Source: Cryptomeria japonica (Eukaryota; Streptophyta; Pinopsida; Cupressales; Cupressaceae). From it: 64,000 bases of DNA. The stretch covers positions 263,610,574-263,674,573 of the forward strand of contig NC_081407.1 in NCBI RefSeq assembly GCF_030272615.1. Direction: 5' to 3'. Each line of letters opens with the position of its first letter. Positions within the stretch are counted from its first letter, which is position 1. A program made the position numbers and the translations under genes. A model generated the notes under the pieces. The model was given only the letters and a program-made list of their open reading frames with translations, did no database searches and had not been told where the DNA came from. Below, one piece after another: positions 44,851 through 57,187 of this stretch.

Positions 44851-46806
44851 TACAACAATTATAAATGCTAAATATGCAATACAACTTGCTGAATTTGAAC
44901 CATAACTTGCACCTAAGTGTCATGTGAATTGAATGAAACAAAGGTAATGACAACAATAATGACCTCACTATTACAAGAGCAATGAAGTACCAACAAAAGA
45001 ATAAAAAATTATGAGGAAATCCACCATGATGAACTTACAAGAGAGGGTGCAATAGTCAACAATGATCAGACACTAACCCAGAAGAAGTATCGAGGGTTAG
45101 TGGTTGAGCTCACCACTTACCCCCTGCATAAAGAGAAGGAAAAGGGATGAAGCTTTGAAGACCAATAGACTAGATCAAGGTTCAAAACTCCAATTTTCCT
45201 TCTCAAATTAAAAGGAACTTAACAGGGAAGAAGGCTGAATTAAAAAAATTGACATTGAATGAACAAAGAAAATGCAATGGACAAACTCCAAAAACCTTCA
45301 TCAAGGATTGAGGGTTGGGGGTTTGGCTTATCTAGTACTAAACACAGGCAAACACCATAAGGTGGAATCTTGATGTCCAAAGCACAATGAACACAAAACC
45401 TTTGAAATCTAATGTTTGATGGGTCATCATCAAGGATTGGGGGTGGGGTGTTCAACTTACCAAGTTTATTAAATGGTCGAAGTCAAACCAAAAAGTTTTG
45501 ATGCTCAATGTCTTGAAACTATTAGGGGTGAAAGTTTGAAAGTTATCTTCTAGGGGTCAAGGATTGAGGATACACCTTTCCACTTTGAGTAATAAAATTA
45601 AAGGGTAGGGACAATGCCTTATGTTTGATGCCTAACACCCTTAAGAAAATTTAGCAATAGAGAAAGAGATTTTAGGGTTTGGGGGTTAGAGTTGCACCTT
45701 ACTTTTTTTTCCAATCCTAATGAACATCAAGGGTGAAGGACTAATCCTCAAAATTTGAAACACTTAGAAAGTTTTAATGATAAAGAGGAGGCTTTTAGGG
45801 TTCAAGGTTCAGGGTTTCACTATACATTTCTCACATATATCTTAAACTCCATAAGGTGTAGGCCCAATCCTTGAATCTCAAAATACTAAGAGAGTTTAAC
45901 AAATATTTAGAGGTCTTTCATTATCAGGGTTCAAGGTTAAGGCTTACCCCTTTCAAAAATTCAACAAAAACCAAAGGGCTTAAGGCTAATCATTGAAGTC
46001 CACAACACTAGGAATAAATAAAACTTAATGAGGTCCAAGGGTAGGATCTAACCTCAATGAAAGGCAAGAAGAGGAAATGCTTATGATTTTCACAAATCTT
46101 CACTAGGGAGTCTAAATGGACCAAAACAACCCAACACTATATGAAAAAACATCTAGGTACAAGAGGAATAGTGGATGGGTTGCACAACACCACTCTTGAC
46201 TCAACTGAGACTTAATACATTTATTTTAAGCCAAAGGAAATGTTCCTACATTCATCAATACTATAATGTCCATTTTCTAAAAATCGTGTGAACATTTTGT
46301 CTAGTAAGCAACATTCAAATGTAAAGGTAATCATGCAAGTACTTTGTGATTAGCACCAACATCAAGACACATAAACTACTCTAACCAATTTCATTTATAA
46401 ATAATCCCTTCATAATGAGGATTCAATATGCATATTATAAATTATATATATTTGCCACAAATTGCAAGAACTAAAGTGCATGAAAGGAAATATGAGAAAA
46501 GAGAGCTTGATGTAAACTTTGATGTCCAAGCCTCTACTACCCAATAGTGGTTACTACTGGCACCTTCAAATTTTGAAAATTTAAAGCGCCTATTCACTTT
46601 CATTTCAGCAACAACGACTAACATTGATCCATGACTCATCTACTTCAGACCCCACCTTTGGTGATTAAAATCTCACAACCCAATAATCATCATGTTAAAC
46701 CCTTTGGTGACAAGTTTTTTTGGCACAAATATGAGTAGGCCTATTAAGTTCCATATCTCTAGGATCGGTTTTGACACATTTTTTATTGCATTCCTAACCT
46801 CATATA
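44851..46806. other. intergenic, loosely repetitive, no gene
   Basis: Contains recurring motifs of the type 'caaggattg(a/g)gg' (about 45303, 45431, 45548) and 'agggttcaagg' with irregular spacing, but no clean tandem period. No protein-coding frame is supported. It borders the target duplication of the Tat-type element. Confidence 0.45.
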
Positions 46807-47121
46807 GGACCTGTAGTCACATAAATATGTCCACTTAATTAAAATGAATATTTAGTATTTATTTGATTATTTAACCATCAATCAATAATTAATTAAATTA
46901 ATATATTTAATTAATTCATCTTAACCCTCTTCTCCTATTAATTAAATAAATTATTCAATTTATTTGATTTAATTCACTTAACCAAATTTAGACCATTAAT
47001 TAAATAAATAAATCATATTTATTTAATTAAATTTTCTCTCACATTTAAATAGATTAATATTTATTTAAATTCCCCCAAAATCCCACCTCTCACATTTAAA
47101 TAAATTAACATTTATTTAAAT

Positions 47122-47279
47122 CACCTTTATCCTCTACCCACTTGTATTTTCCTACAAATGCAAGTTGCACAACTATTTTAAATAAATCATTTATTTAAAT
47201 CACCTTTATCCTCCACCCACTTGCATTTTCCTACAAATGCAAGTTGCACAACTATTTTAAATAAATTATTTATTTAAAA
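47122..47279 (+). repeat. 79-bp tandem duplication within the LTR
   Basis: CACCTTTATCCTC.ACCCAC starts at 47122 and 47201 and is followed in both by the same 'tgcaagttgcacaactattttaaataaat' segment. The 3' LTR carries the same pair at about 61271-61428, so the duplication predates this insertion. Confidence 0.85.
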
Positions 47280-48148
47280 TCCTATTTATCCTCACCCACT
47301 TGAAACCTTTAATGGTTTTCCTTAAAGTCTTCAAACTTAATGGCTTCCTTCTAGAGTCTTCTCAAACCTTTAATGGTTTCCCTTAAAGTCTTCAAACTTA
47401 ATGGCTTTAAAGTCTTCAAACTTGATGGCTTCCTTCTATAGTCTTCTTAAGACTTTAATTGCTTCCCTTAAAGTCTTCAAGCCTTTAATGGTTTCCCTCA
47501 AAGTCTTCAAGTATTTTAATGCTTTATCTTCCTTTTTCTCATTTAAATAAATTAATATTTATTTGAATATTTATCCAAATGCAAATTACACCATTTAATT
47601 GAAATAAATGATTTTATTTTAATTGAAAATACCAAATTTCTCCCACTTGCATTTTCCTACAAAATCCACTTGCATGCCTAAACCCCTTCTAGATTCTTCT
47701 AAACCTTTCCTAATTAACCTAATTCATCCCCTAAATATTGTCACATTCTTAAGCAAACTAGAGTCACTTCTCAAAGAGTCCAAAGTCTTTGAAAAGCAAT
47801 TAATGATTTGTGTGTTCAACAAATTAACCTCTAAAGTCTTCCAAACCACTTATGGCTCTTACATGACCATTAATGGTTAATTCCACTTGCACCCATGGTT
47901 AAGGACTTTGACCCCTAACTTAACCCTCATGTAACCCATGTGTCTCTTCAAAGCATTTATTTCTTTGACTAGGGTAACCATCATGTCCCCTCAAGCATTT
48001 AATGCTCCTTATCTCTCCTCTCAAGCCTCCTCATGGTGACACTTGTCAACATGGGATTGGGTTGAAAGTCTCACATGAATTGAATATCTTTCAATCCTAA
48101 CCCTTGTTAAGATTACTCAATCTTAACCCTTCATTTCTCCATTTCTTC

Positions 48149-48156
48149 TATAAATA
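48149..48156 (+). promoter_or_regulatory. LTR TATA box
   Basis: TATAAATA in TTCTTCTATAAATAGAACCC, the likely core promoter for element transcription. It is conserved at 62299-62306 in the 3' LTR and in the diverged minus-strand LTR at 34636-34644. Confidence 0.7.
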
Positions 48157-48568
48157 GAACCCTTCTCCTCAAGCAAAGAGGAAGCATTAGAGTATTGTTG
48201 TTATACTGACATTAGCATAGAGCTTTTTCATAGCATCACTATCTACACTTGCATAGCATTTGTTTATCATATTCAACCATCTTGAATTTCCATATGGCAT
48301 CCATGGCTAGTGCTAAAAGCTAAGAGCTACATTCATGTGGAACTTGGAGAGGAGAGGAACAAGGGAGAAGCATCAAAAGGCATCATGGAAGCATCTTAGG
48401 GAGGCTCTTCTCCTTTCTTTTATTTTGTTAAACTTCTTTCATGCTTTTTGAAATCTCTTTTGATATGTTTGGAATGGTTTTTAGTTCTTTGTTTTGTTTT
48501 TATGGTTGAAACTAACTTATTAACATTGAACTTTGTTGTTGCCTTGTCCCCATTTCCATGACATCATT

Positions 48569-48584
48569 TGGTGAACCCGACGTG
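48569..48584 (+). promoter_or_regulatory. primer-binding site of the Tat-type element
   Basis: TGGTGAACCCGACGTG begins two bases after the 5' LTR. The leading TGG pairs with tRNA CCA. The tRNA species was not assigned with certainty. Confidence 0.75.
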
Positions 48585-51259
48585 AATCAAAGAGAAATCA
48601 TTTTGAATACTTCTAACTTTTGAATGTTTTAATTGACACATAGGTCATTCTCTTGTGCTTTTGTTCTCAGTTTAGCGCCTTCGCAAATTGATACTTTAGC
48701 ACTATTGTCTATACTGTTGCTCTTTCATTTTAAATAACGCTTCTGTTTTCACACAGAGTAGAGCTATTGTAATAGAGAGTTGTAAGAAAATTCCTTGTAA
48801 CCGAAAACCAATATTTTTAGGCTTGTAGAAGCCCATCAAAACATGCGGATTTTTCTAACTAATTATCTTTTGTGCAGGTTTTAACTAACCCCTACAATAG
48901 GATTTTTTTTTTTTTTTTTTAGCAATTTTAGCTTAGGAAATAAATTTGTTCATATTGCTAACTTTGTCTTTCAAGTTAGGATAAAATAAATTCATTTTCC
49001 TTTTGGGTTAAAATCAACTACACTTTCATTTGGAGTTTTAAAAAGAACCACATCTTTCGGTTGGAGCTCTAAAAGAGAATCACACTTGTTCAAAGTTAAA
49101 AAGAATCACAAAAACAAACACACAAAATTATTTTTTTGCAAAGTTAGGAACAAATTCTTTTGGTGCTTAAAATCGACAAGGCAAATTTTATTTCTTGCAT
49201 CAAACTAAAATTCACAATCAACACTTCATTTTGTGCAAGTTAAAAAGAATCCCCAATTTGTCAAAGTTGTTCTCAAATCGATTTACTTCAAGCAAAACGT
49301 GCTCTTAATTCAGTTGACCAGGATTTCCAATTTCTAGATTACAACACATTTTTCCATTGAAGGATAAAAAGAACACCATGCCTGTTGGAGCAACATCTCC
49401 AAATAGTTAGATTACATTGCAATGACAGATTAAAAAGAACAAGTGTTTTTCGTGCTTGGCACACTTGTGCAAAAAGTCGGTCGAGTGGTCCCACTTCTAA
49501 CACACACTATCCTCTCCCTTGGCTTTCGTGGTCCTAGGTGCAAGAGAAAAGTGTTAGTAACACTCAAAATTTTATCTTTTTAAGAGAGGCCTGCCAAGAG
49601 ACACATCACTCTTGGGAATGACCTTGTGCGGTAAATCCTTTGAGCCGTTATAGAAATCAGGTGAGAGCGAAAGCTGTAGCCTTGGGTATAGCTGTTCCTA
49701 CAGTGTAACTAGCCGAAAGGACATATGGGCCCCACCACTAGTTACAAGGCTCTTAAGTGAGTCACTGCAGAATGAACTTATATCCAAAAATATCGAACAT
49801 GACTAAACACCTTTAAATAGTATCCCATCCGTTCTATTGATTGAGGATATTTGCGATATAATTTAGTGCAAGAGCATAGATGGTTTTGCTCCCAAGATAC
49901 TCACCATACATATTTCCTTGAGTAGAAACATAGCTTTTTGAAAAGTCACTTGTGGCTTGATAAAAGTGGTGACTCCCCCATCATAGGGATCATCTATTTG
50001 TTATGCTTGTGCAAGACTTAGTATATCACATCCTTACCTGCCAAGGCGGGATTCATAAGGTATGTAGTACCAAAGTCAAAGAAATATCAAGATGTGGGCT
50101 AAATTTATCACAATTGGCCATTTGACCTTAGGGATAAAAAGTGTTTGAAGTGTGTTCATTTTAGTCAAGACCAAGTGCAAATTGAGTCGACTTCAGGCTT
50201 TGGAAATACACCTTTAAAAATACATCTAAAGGGTCATATACAAGTCCAAGGATTGGGTTGATCTAGACCCATACTCATTTGTGCCTTTGGGGGCAACATT
50301 CTTGTGTTTGTGTGCTTGCTTTGTTTTCTTGTCAAAGAAAAATCAGAAAATCACTTCCAAAAACAAAGTATTCATCCAACCAAACACATCAAAAACAAAG
50401 TGCAAACAACAAGAGTATCAAAACTTTATGACCATTCTTCACATCTTGCGAAAGAAGAAGCATCATTAGAATATCAAATTGAAAAGAAGACCATTAAGCT
50501 CAAAGGCTTTGTTCAAAAGGAGGAAATTCTTTTATCTAAATAGACAAATCTTTGTCTCACATAGAGTCTTTCTGCGTCACATGCGTCTCTACCTTCAAGG
50601 CAAAACAAACGAATTTGATTCAGAATCATTGAACCGCAGAGCTTTTATGCAATATAGAGCTCTGAGTTATCACAAAAACCAAGGAGGTAAGATTAATCCC
50701 AACTTTTTCCCAAACGTTTGTATCACATACAACGTAGCTCGAGAAATACCACCAACACCCGAAAGGGAAGAGGTAGAGTTTGTCCCATTTGCGACACAAA
50801 GCTTTTATTGAAGTTAAAAACATTTTCATCCATTATCTTTTTCATACATCATCACTTCATCATCAATCCGTTCCAACTCTCAAAACATTAAGAGGTTCTT
50901 GTCCCAAGATCTCTTTTTAGATATTGCTTGAATCAATCGCATCACATTACTTTTTAGATTGTTTCTACATCTAGGATAAGCTCATCCTAAGAGACACATC
51001 TACGCAGGTTAAAACTAGTTCATGAGTGAATCCTCTCATTACTAGGTAGTTCAATCTGTAACACATCTCAGATTTCTCTACACCTTATCACATCAAATCT
51101 TATCAAACAAGCAAGCAATTCAAAGAAAGAATTTCGGTTACATCTACCTTAAAAGTGCTAGAGATCTACATGCAACACAATTCACCAACCATCAATCTTT
51201 CATTTCATCAACAACTCATCATCATTTTCACACAACTTAAATAAAAGCTTGTAAACAAA
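48585..51259 (+). other. leader region of the Tat-type element
   Basis: 2.7 kb between primer site and gag, rich in 'aaaaagaac/cacac' motifs, with a poly-T run (48904-48920). Overlapping short frames at 50281-50811 in different phases show no conserved domain, so they are not called as genes. Long leaders are known from Tat-lineage elements. Confidence 0.6.
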
Positions 51260-52954
51260 ATGGCCCAAACCCGATCACAATCAAGGCAATGAGAAATGGA
51301 AATGGAAGAAGAAGAAGAGGAAAATCTCAATGAATTTCAAGAATAACTTGGAGGAAATGCAAATGATGAAAACCCAAGTACTCCTACTCCTACAACAATA
51401 GAAAGGGCCCAGCATAACCCTCTCTTTAACAAACTTTTTGACGAAATACTCAGGAGCAATGCGGATGCTCACTTCTTAAAGTTCACTCAAGAAGGAGCAA
51501 AACTCCCCTCTGACTTTGATCTTGCCCAATTAAGATAGGCATCGGAAAGACAAAGTCACCATGAAGAGGAAAGAGGTAGAGATCCCATCAGATATAACAT
51601 TCCTTGAGGTAACCCACCACCTCCTCCTCCAAATGAAATGGAGATATTGCGGCAACAAGTCGAGAATCTCGCCCAAAAACTTCATAGTGGTGTCAAAACT
51701 AACCAATTCTCACTCAATGACATCTGTCCCTATCCTTTTGATATGAATCTTTATATGCGACCCTTTCCATGAGGATTCGAAACACCCAAATTCAAAAAAT
51801 ATAGAGGAAAGGGAGATCCTCGTGATCATGTAAGAGAATTTCATTCCACTTGTCTCGAAGTGGCATATGAAGACACATACCTAATGCACCTTTTTCCCCA
51901 AAGCTTGGGAGGAACAACCACATCATGGTTTTCCTGACTACTAGGTGGCATTAGAACGTTTGAGGAACTCATCCAGAAGTTCCTAGCTCATTACTCTCAT
52001 AACATTGAACACGACATCACCATGGCTGATCTGTGCAACACTAAACAAAAACCAGATGGACTATTCTCAGTATTCCTGCAATGATGGTGTCAAATGTCTA
52101 GCAGGCATTCTCTTCAGTTACCTGAATGAGAACTAGTGGAAATATTCATTTACAACTTAAACGAAGAAATGGAATTTCACCTGGATGTCAAAGACACAGA
52201 CTCTTTTAATGATATGATCACCAAGGGTTTGAAGTGTGAACGGACACTCATCAAGAAAGGACTCATCAAAATCTATAATGAACCAAAGGATGGTCCTCGC
52301 CCATGCTTCAATAGTGATAAACCAAGCTTCTGGAGCAAAAACAAGAATATCGTCAATGATGGGGTTGTGGATGCCAGGACTATACAAAGTGCACAACCTG
52401 TGGTTTGGTTTGTAGGATAGAATCCTCCACCTCAGAATAACACATATATTCCTTCTAATCAAGGTCGCATCACATCTCACGATGAACCAAGACCTCGTCA
52501 GCAAAAACAAAAACACACATACACTCCCTTAGGGGAACCCATTGAAATAGTATTGCGACAACTCATTTCTCAAAATTTGGTCACTCTCCCTAAAACATCA
52601 AACTATGAACCTCAGGTCAAACCCGCATGGTGGCGAGATACTGAACACTGCGATTTCCACCAAGGGAGAGGACACAAGACAAGTAATTGTCATCGATTGA
52701 AAGATCTTATTCAGGATCTTATTGATCGAGGAGAAATTGAAATAGAAGGATATGACCCAAAAACAACAAATAATGATCATCTGATGTTCAAAAATCCACT
52801 TCCATCACAAGATCAAAGGGGTCCTTCCACTTCCAGGAGAGGCACTGATACCACTGATTATACACAGGCTGCGTATAATTATAATATAAATCACCTGTAT
52901 GATGCCAATGAACAAGTTGCAACTATAACCATCAAAAATCCCCACTCCATTTGA
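51260..52954 (+). pseudogene. Tat-type gag
   Basis: The frame starts MAQTRSQSRQ at 51260. It carries an acidic N-terminus, then FKKYRGKGDPRDHVREFHSTC, HLFPQSLGGTTTSWFS and EELIQKFLAHYSHNIE, the retrotransposon gag core. The knuckle-like HCDFHQGRGHKTSNCHRLKD lies near 52650-52700. In-frame stops are at 51290, 51344, 51536, 51605, 51770, 51935, 52082, 52127, 52418 and 52952, with no frameshift. Most are explained by CAA, CAG or CGA becoming TAA, TAG or TGA. Confidence 0.88.
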
Positions 52955-53881
52955 AATGTTGTTACACATTGCGGCAAGGTTACCATAAAGGCAGCTCCAC
53001 AAGGCACCACCTCCATACCAAAGTAGTATAATCTTGTGGAACAATTAGACAAAACGCCTGCGCTTATATCCATTTTAGAACTATTGCGCATATCGCCATC
53101 CCATTAACCTATCTTGGATCAAGAACTCCAAGAGGCGTCAGTCCCTGCAAACCTGAATACAGACCAATTTCACGCCATGGTTGGAAGTCTAAAGTCATCA
53201 CCTTGTCTCACTTTTTCCGAAAGTGACAACTCTTCTTTCCAGTAACCTCATAACGCTTCACTACACATTGAAGGCTTTATCAACTAGCATAGGATCAAGC
53301 GAGTCTTGATCGATAATGGAGAAGGCCTGAATATTTGTACACTACAGTTGGTCATAGCATTGGGATATGCCATAGAATCAGTGGATCCTCGCAAGAAGAT
53401 CACAATCAAAGCCTATGATGATGCAGAGCGTTCATCTAAAGGAGTTGTGGTACTCCCAATCCGAGTGGGCCCTATGGTAAAACACATCATCTGTCAGGTT
53501 CTGGACCTTCCTCTGCCATACAATCTATTATTAGGAAGACCTTGGATACATGCCATGCAAGCCGTTCCATCTACCTACCATGAATGTATCAAGTTCCCAC
53601 ATAACGGTGTAGAGATCACAATCCTGGGCGATGCAAATCCCTTTGCGTATTGCCATAATATCAGCCATCAACCAGAGATTACCATTCCTAATAATAGAGA
53701 AGCCATTTCCTCCAGATCATATATAAGTCCCGCCTCTCTTGCCAGTTTGAACACCACTATACCAAAGCAAGAAAAGCTTAAAATGAAAATAGCAAAGGAA
53801 GGTCCTAGGGAATACAACTTGAGTCAACTCTTTTGTGTAGGACAAATGCCCACTTCTCCTAGAACACATGGTAAACCATAG
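52955..53881 (+). pseudogene. Tat-type aspartic protease region
   Basis: RVLIDNGEGLNICTLQ, beginning near 53295, is the retropepsin active site (D-N-G here, commonly D-G/S-G). The flap and C-terminal part include VGPMVKHIICQVLDL and LLLGRPWIHAMQAVPSTYHE. Stops at 53024, 53105, 53243 and 53285 precede the domain, and two adjacent TAG codons (53879, 53882) end it. The frame is shared with gag and RT. Confidence 0.85.
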
Positions 53882-55240
53882 TAGTTATTCCAGCAACCAC
53901 TGATCATGCCAGCATGTGCTTTGATGCCTTTCATCCTTGGAAAGAGTCAAGAAGAAGAAACCCAAGATGAGGACTTAGCGGAATGGATCTATAAAGATCC
54001 CATCACCACTGATATACCACAAGCTATGCTTCCTACGGATCAATATGGCAAAGGCCTCCTCATTATGCAAAGAATGGGGTATGATGGTCAGAGTGCTTTG
54101 GGATATTGCAAACAAGGACGACATGAACCACTACTACCGGAATTAAAGCCCAAAGGTAATACAGGCCTAGGCTTTGAAAAAGAGATCTTTCCTAAGCTCA
54201 GATTCAAAGGAAAACCCAACAAACCATTATGTCAGCCTACTACAAAAAGGACACCTTTCATTATTAAAGCAGCATCAAGCACCATCCCAACTGCCCCACC
54301 GAGGCTCAAAACCCCAACACCACCATCTACAATACCAATCATCCCACCAAGCAAAGCAGTAATCCCATCAATAGTACCATTAGCAGCAACAACTGTATTG
54401 GAACCCGCAGCAGCATCTATGGCACCAGTAGTTCCAGCAGAAGCCACTGAGTCAACACTACCGATACTCCCCATACCAGATCCTTTAATCCCCATCAACC
54501 TTCCTGCAACACCGATCACTACAAAGGTACATCAACCAATCACACCTGCAATATTTAACTCCAAAGACATCCCAGTATGGTATAGTAATCGGATGCTGGA
54601 AAGTGACTTAGAGACCGACTCACATGAGTGGGAATTTGATTCTGTACATCTTAACACTTCAGATAAGGAAGACACATCACTACCTCCACTACACAAAGAC
54701 ATCCCTATTTATGGAGAAGAATAGATAAAGACCACTTGGGTTCCTGAACTGGAAATATCTTCCACAGACCCTACGTCTCATCCTATGCCTGATTCTGATA
54801 GGGAGAGTACCATTAACGACCTTCACCATAACGTCTTAACCCTCACTGATACATCTAACACACTTAACCTAATCGATGAAGTAATGCCCATTATCCACCC
54901 TGAACTCATCAAATGGAACCAACCAAATCCCCCATGTCTTGACTTCTTCCAAAACAATGAGGATATCATTGACTTTTTGGAATTAAGGGATAACCTACCA
55001 AGTGGGGATCACAAAGCTGGATTCGCCATTGAACTTAATAGCACAACATACTTCGGGGTGCATGCCAAACCTTTCAGCTGCAAAAACATAACAATAAAAC
55101 ATGGATCTTCCAGTGAAAACCACACCGTGGCACTGTTTGATTCAACAAAACTAAAAAGAAAGAGCATATCCAATGGTGAAAACCTCTCTGAGGCACCTGA
55201 GGATGAAGGGTTTGACATCCTCCCCGCTAGTACACAATAG
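53882..55240 (+). pseudogene. Tat-type linker with G-patch domain and Pro/Thr/Ala-rich region
   Basis: The G-patch lies at about 54040-54185: YGKGLLIMQRMGYDGQSALG, then GRHEPLLPELKPKGNTGLGF. G-patches are Gly-rich RNA/helicase-interaction modules, known in some retroviral and plant gypsy polyproteins next to protease. It is followed by about 100 residues rich in Pro, Thr and Ala (54240-54550) and an acidic segment. Stops occur at 54722, 55238 and 55244; the frame is otherwise continuous with protease and RT. Confidence 0.8.
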
Positions 55241-56700
55241 GAATGATCAACAATTCTCATCGAGGAAACCAAAGAATACAATGTGGGGACTCCTGAAAAT
55301 CCTCATCTCATACATCTGGCATCTCTTCTCACTCCAGAGGAACAACCTAAATTTATAGAGTTCTTCCAGAAGCATCAGATCAACTTTGCATGGTCATATG
55401 CAGACATGCCTGGGCTTGATCCTGATTTAATCATGCATCACCTCACTGTAGAAGATGGAGCCAAACCTGTCAAGCAGAAGCTTCGCAAGATGCATCCTCA
55501 GATTGCAGTGCTAGTCAAAACAGAACTCAAGAAACTCCTAGATGTTGGTTTCATTAGACCAATTGATTATGCAGATTGGATCTCCAACATTGTGCCTATC
55601 GGCAAACCAAAAGGGGGCATCCGCATTTGTACTAACTTCAGAGATCTGAATAAGGCATGTCCTAAGGATGACTTCCCCCTACCAAATATCGACATCATAG
55701 TATACCTTACAGCAGGACATGCCATGCTTTCACTCATGGATGGCTTTTCAGGATAAAATCAGATAAAGATCGCACCAGAAGATCAACATAAGACAGCCTT
55801 CATATGTCCATGGGGCACATACTACTAGAATGTAATGCCTTTTGGTCTAAAGAATGCAAGAGCGACCTATCAACGAGCAATGACTACTATCTTTCATGAT
55901 ATGATGCATACCATAATGGAAGATTATGTTGATGACTTATTAGCAAAATCACTCACTAGAGAAGGTCATTTGGACATATTAGAGAGAATCTTTGATAGAC
56001 TGGAACAATATCATGTTCGACTCAACCCAAAGAAATGTGTCTTTGGAGTAACCTCCGGGAAACTTCTAGGATACATTGTCTCAAGCAAAGGCATTGAGGT
56101 CGATCCAGCAAAGGTTAAGGCAATCATGGACATGCCACCTCCAAAGAATATCAGTCAGCTAAGGACACTACAAGGATGGCTCCAATCTATCCATAGATTC
56201 ATCGCACAACTGGCTGATAAGTGTCACCCATTCACACACCTGCTACACAAGAACATCAGCTTTTAGTGGGATGCCCGATGCCAACAAGCATTTCAGACGC
56301 TTAAAGACTATCTCATGAATACGCCATTGCTGATCCCACCAGATCCAAGTAGACCATTGTTACTCTATATCTCAGCGACAAGTACAACATTGGGTGTACT
56401 ACTGGCACAACATAATACAGAAGGAAAAGAGTGTGTTGTTTACTACATCTCTCGCACACTGGTGGGCTATGAACTCAATTACATGCCTATTGAGCGAGCT
56501 TGCCTAGCAGTAATCTTAGCAGCCACTAAACTGAGGCACTATCTATTAACACACAAGGTACAACTCATTGCAAAGATTGATCCACTCAAGTATTTACTCA
56601 GCAAAGCAGCATTGACAGGTTGCTTGGCCAAACGGGTGATGATTCTAAGTGAATTTGACATCGAGTATGTAGACCGTAAAGCTATCAAAGGTCAAGTTAT
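55241..56700 (+). pseudogene. Tat-type reverse transcriptase and first RNase H
   Basis: RT blocks: FAWSYADMPGLDPDLIMHHL, KQKLRKMHPQ, GGIRICTNFRDLNKACPKDD, MLSLMDGFSG (catalytic Asp), VMPFGLKNARATYQRAM, and MEDYVDDLLAKS with YVDD at 55925-55936. The RNase H has LLLYISATSTTLGVLLAQ and YISRTLVGYELNY; Ala replaces the usual catalytic Asp in ISATSTT (ISASD/VSD in relatives). Stops at 55754, about 55826 and 56264 interrupt an otherwise single frame. Confidence 0.9.
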
Positions 56701-56769
56701 TGTAGATCAGTTGGCCGATGCACCCCTCATAGGCAATCATCCTCTCATTTCCAATTTTCCAGATGAAGA

Positions 56770-57187
56770 GATATTCATGATCACAACAACACAGCCATGG
56801 AAACTATACTTTGATGGTTCATACACTAGGCACGGCTCGGGGGCAGGCATTTTTTTTATCACACCTCAAGGTGATAGCATCCCAAAGTCTTACAGGCTCA
56901 CATTTCCATGCACCAACAACATCGTAGAGTATGAGGCCTTGATCATAGGACTCAGGCTAGCCGTACAATGGAAATTACGAGAACTGCAAGTATATGGCGA
57001 CTCACAACTAGTCATTCGACAAGCAACAGATGAATATCAGACCAAGGATGATAAACTCATGCCATATAAGCAAATGGTGGACACTCTAAAGACATCATTT
57101 ACTACTATCACTTTTGAGCAGATACCAAGAGATCAGAATCGAGCTACTGACGCTATGGCTACCATCGCATCTCTCCTAGATCTTCCA
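56770..57187 (+). pseudogene. Tat-type second RNase H (archaeal-like)
   Basis: WKLYFDGSYTRHGSGAGIFF, NIVEYEALIIGLRLAV, LQVYGDSQLVIRQ and IPRDQNRATDAMATIAS give the D-E-D pattern of the additional RNase H that characterises the Tat lineage. It lies between RNase H 1 and integrase and is open until the TAG at 57188. Confidence 0.9.

Larger units (their letters stand above)
46812..48566 (+). repeat. 5' LTR of the Tat-type element
   Basis: 1755 bp. It contains AT-rich palindromic 'attaaataaattatt' blocks, a 79-bp tandem duplication (47122-47279), a run of 'aaagtcttcaa..tttaatgg.ttcc' repeats (about 47306-47520) and a TATA box TATAAATA at 48149-48156. The 85-codon open frame at 47623-47880 recurs in the 3' LTR and is probably non-coding. 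Confidence 0.95.

Noticed and set aside
45660-45820. 'tttaggg'-like motifs resembling plant telomere repeats
   Set aside because: Occurrences are isolated and irregularly spaced, not a tandem telomeric array.
47623-47880. 85-codon frame, repeated at 61797-62030
   Set aside because: It lies inside both LTRs of the Tat-type element and reads through tandem 'tcttcaa' repeats; its duplication reflects LTR identity, not coding constraint.
50281-50811. Overlapping short frames in the Tat-type leader
   Set aside because: Three phases overlap, with Lys/Asn-rich low-complexity content and no domain; more likely untranslated leader.
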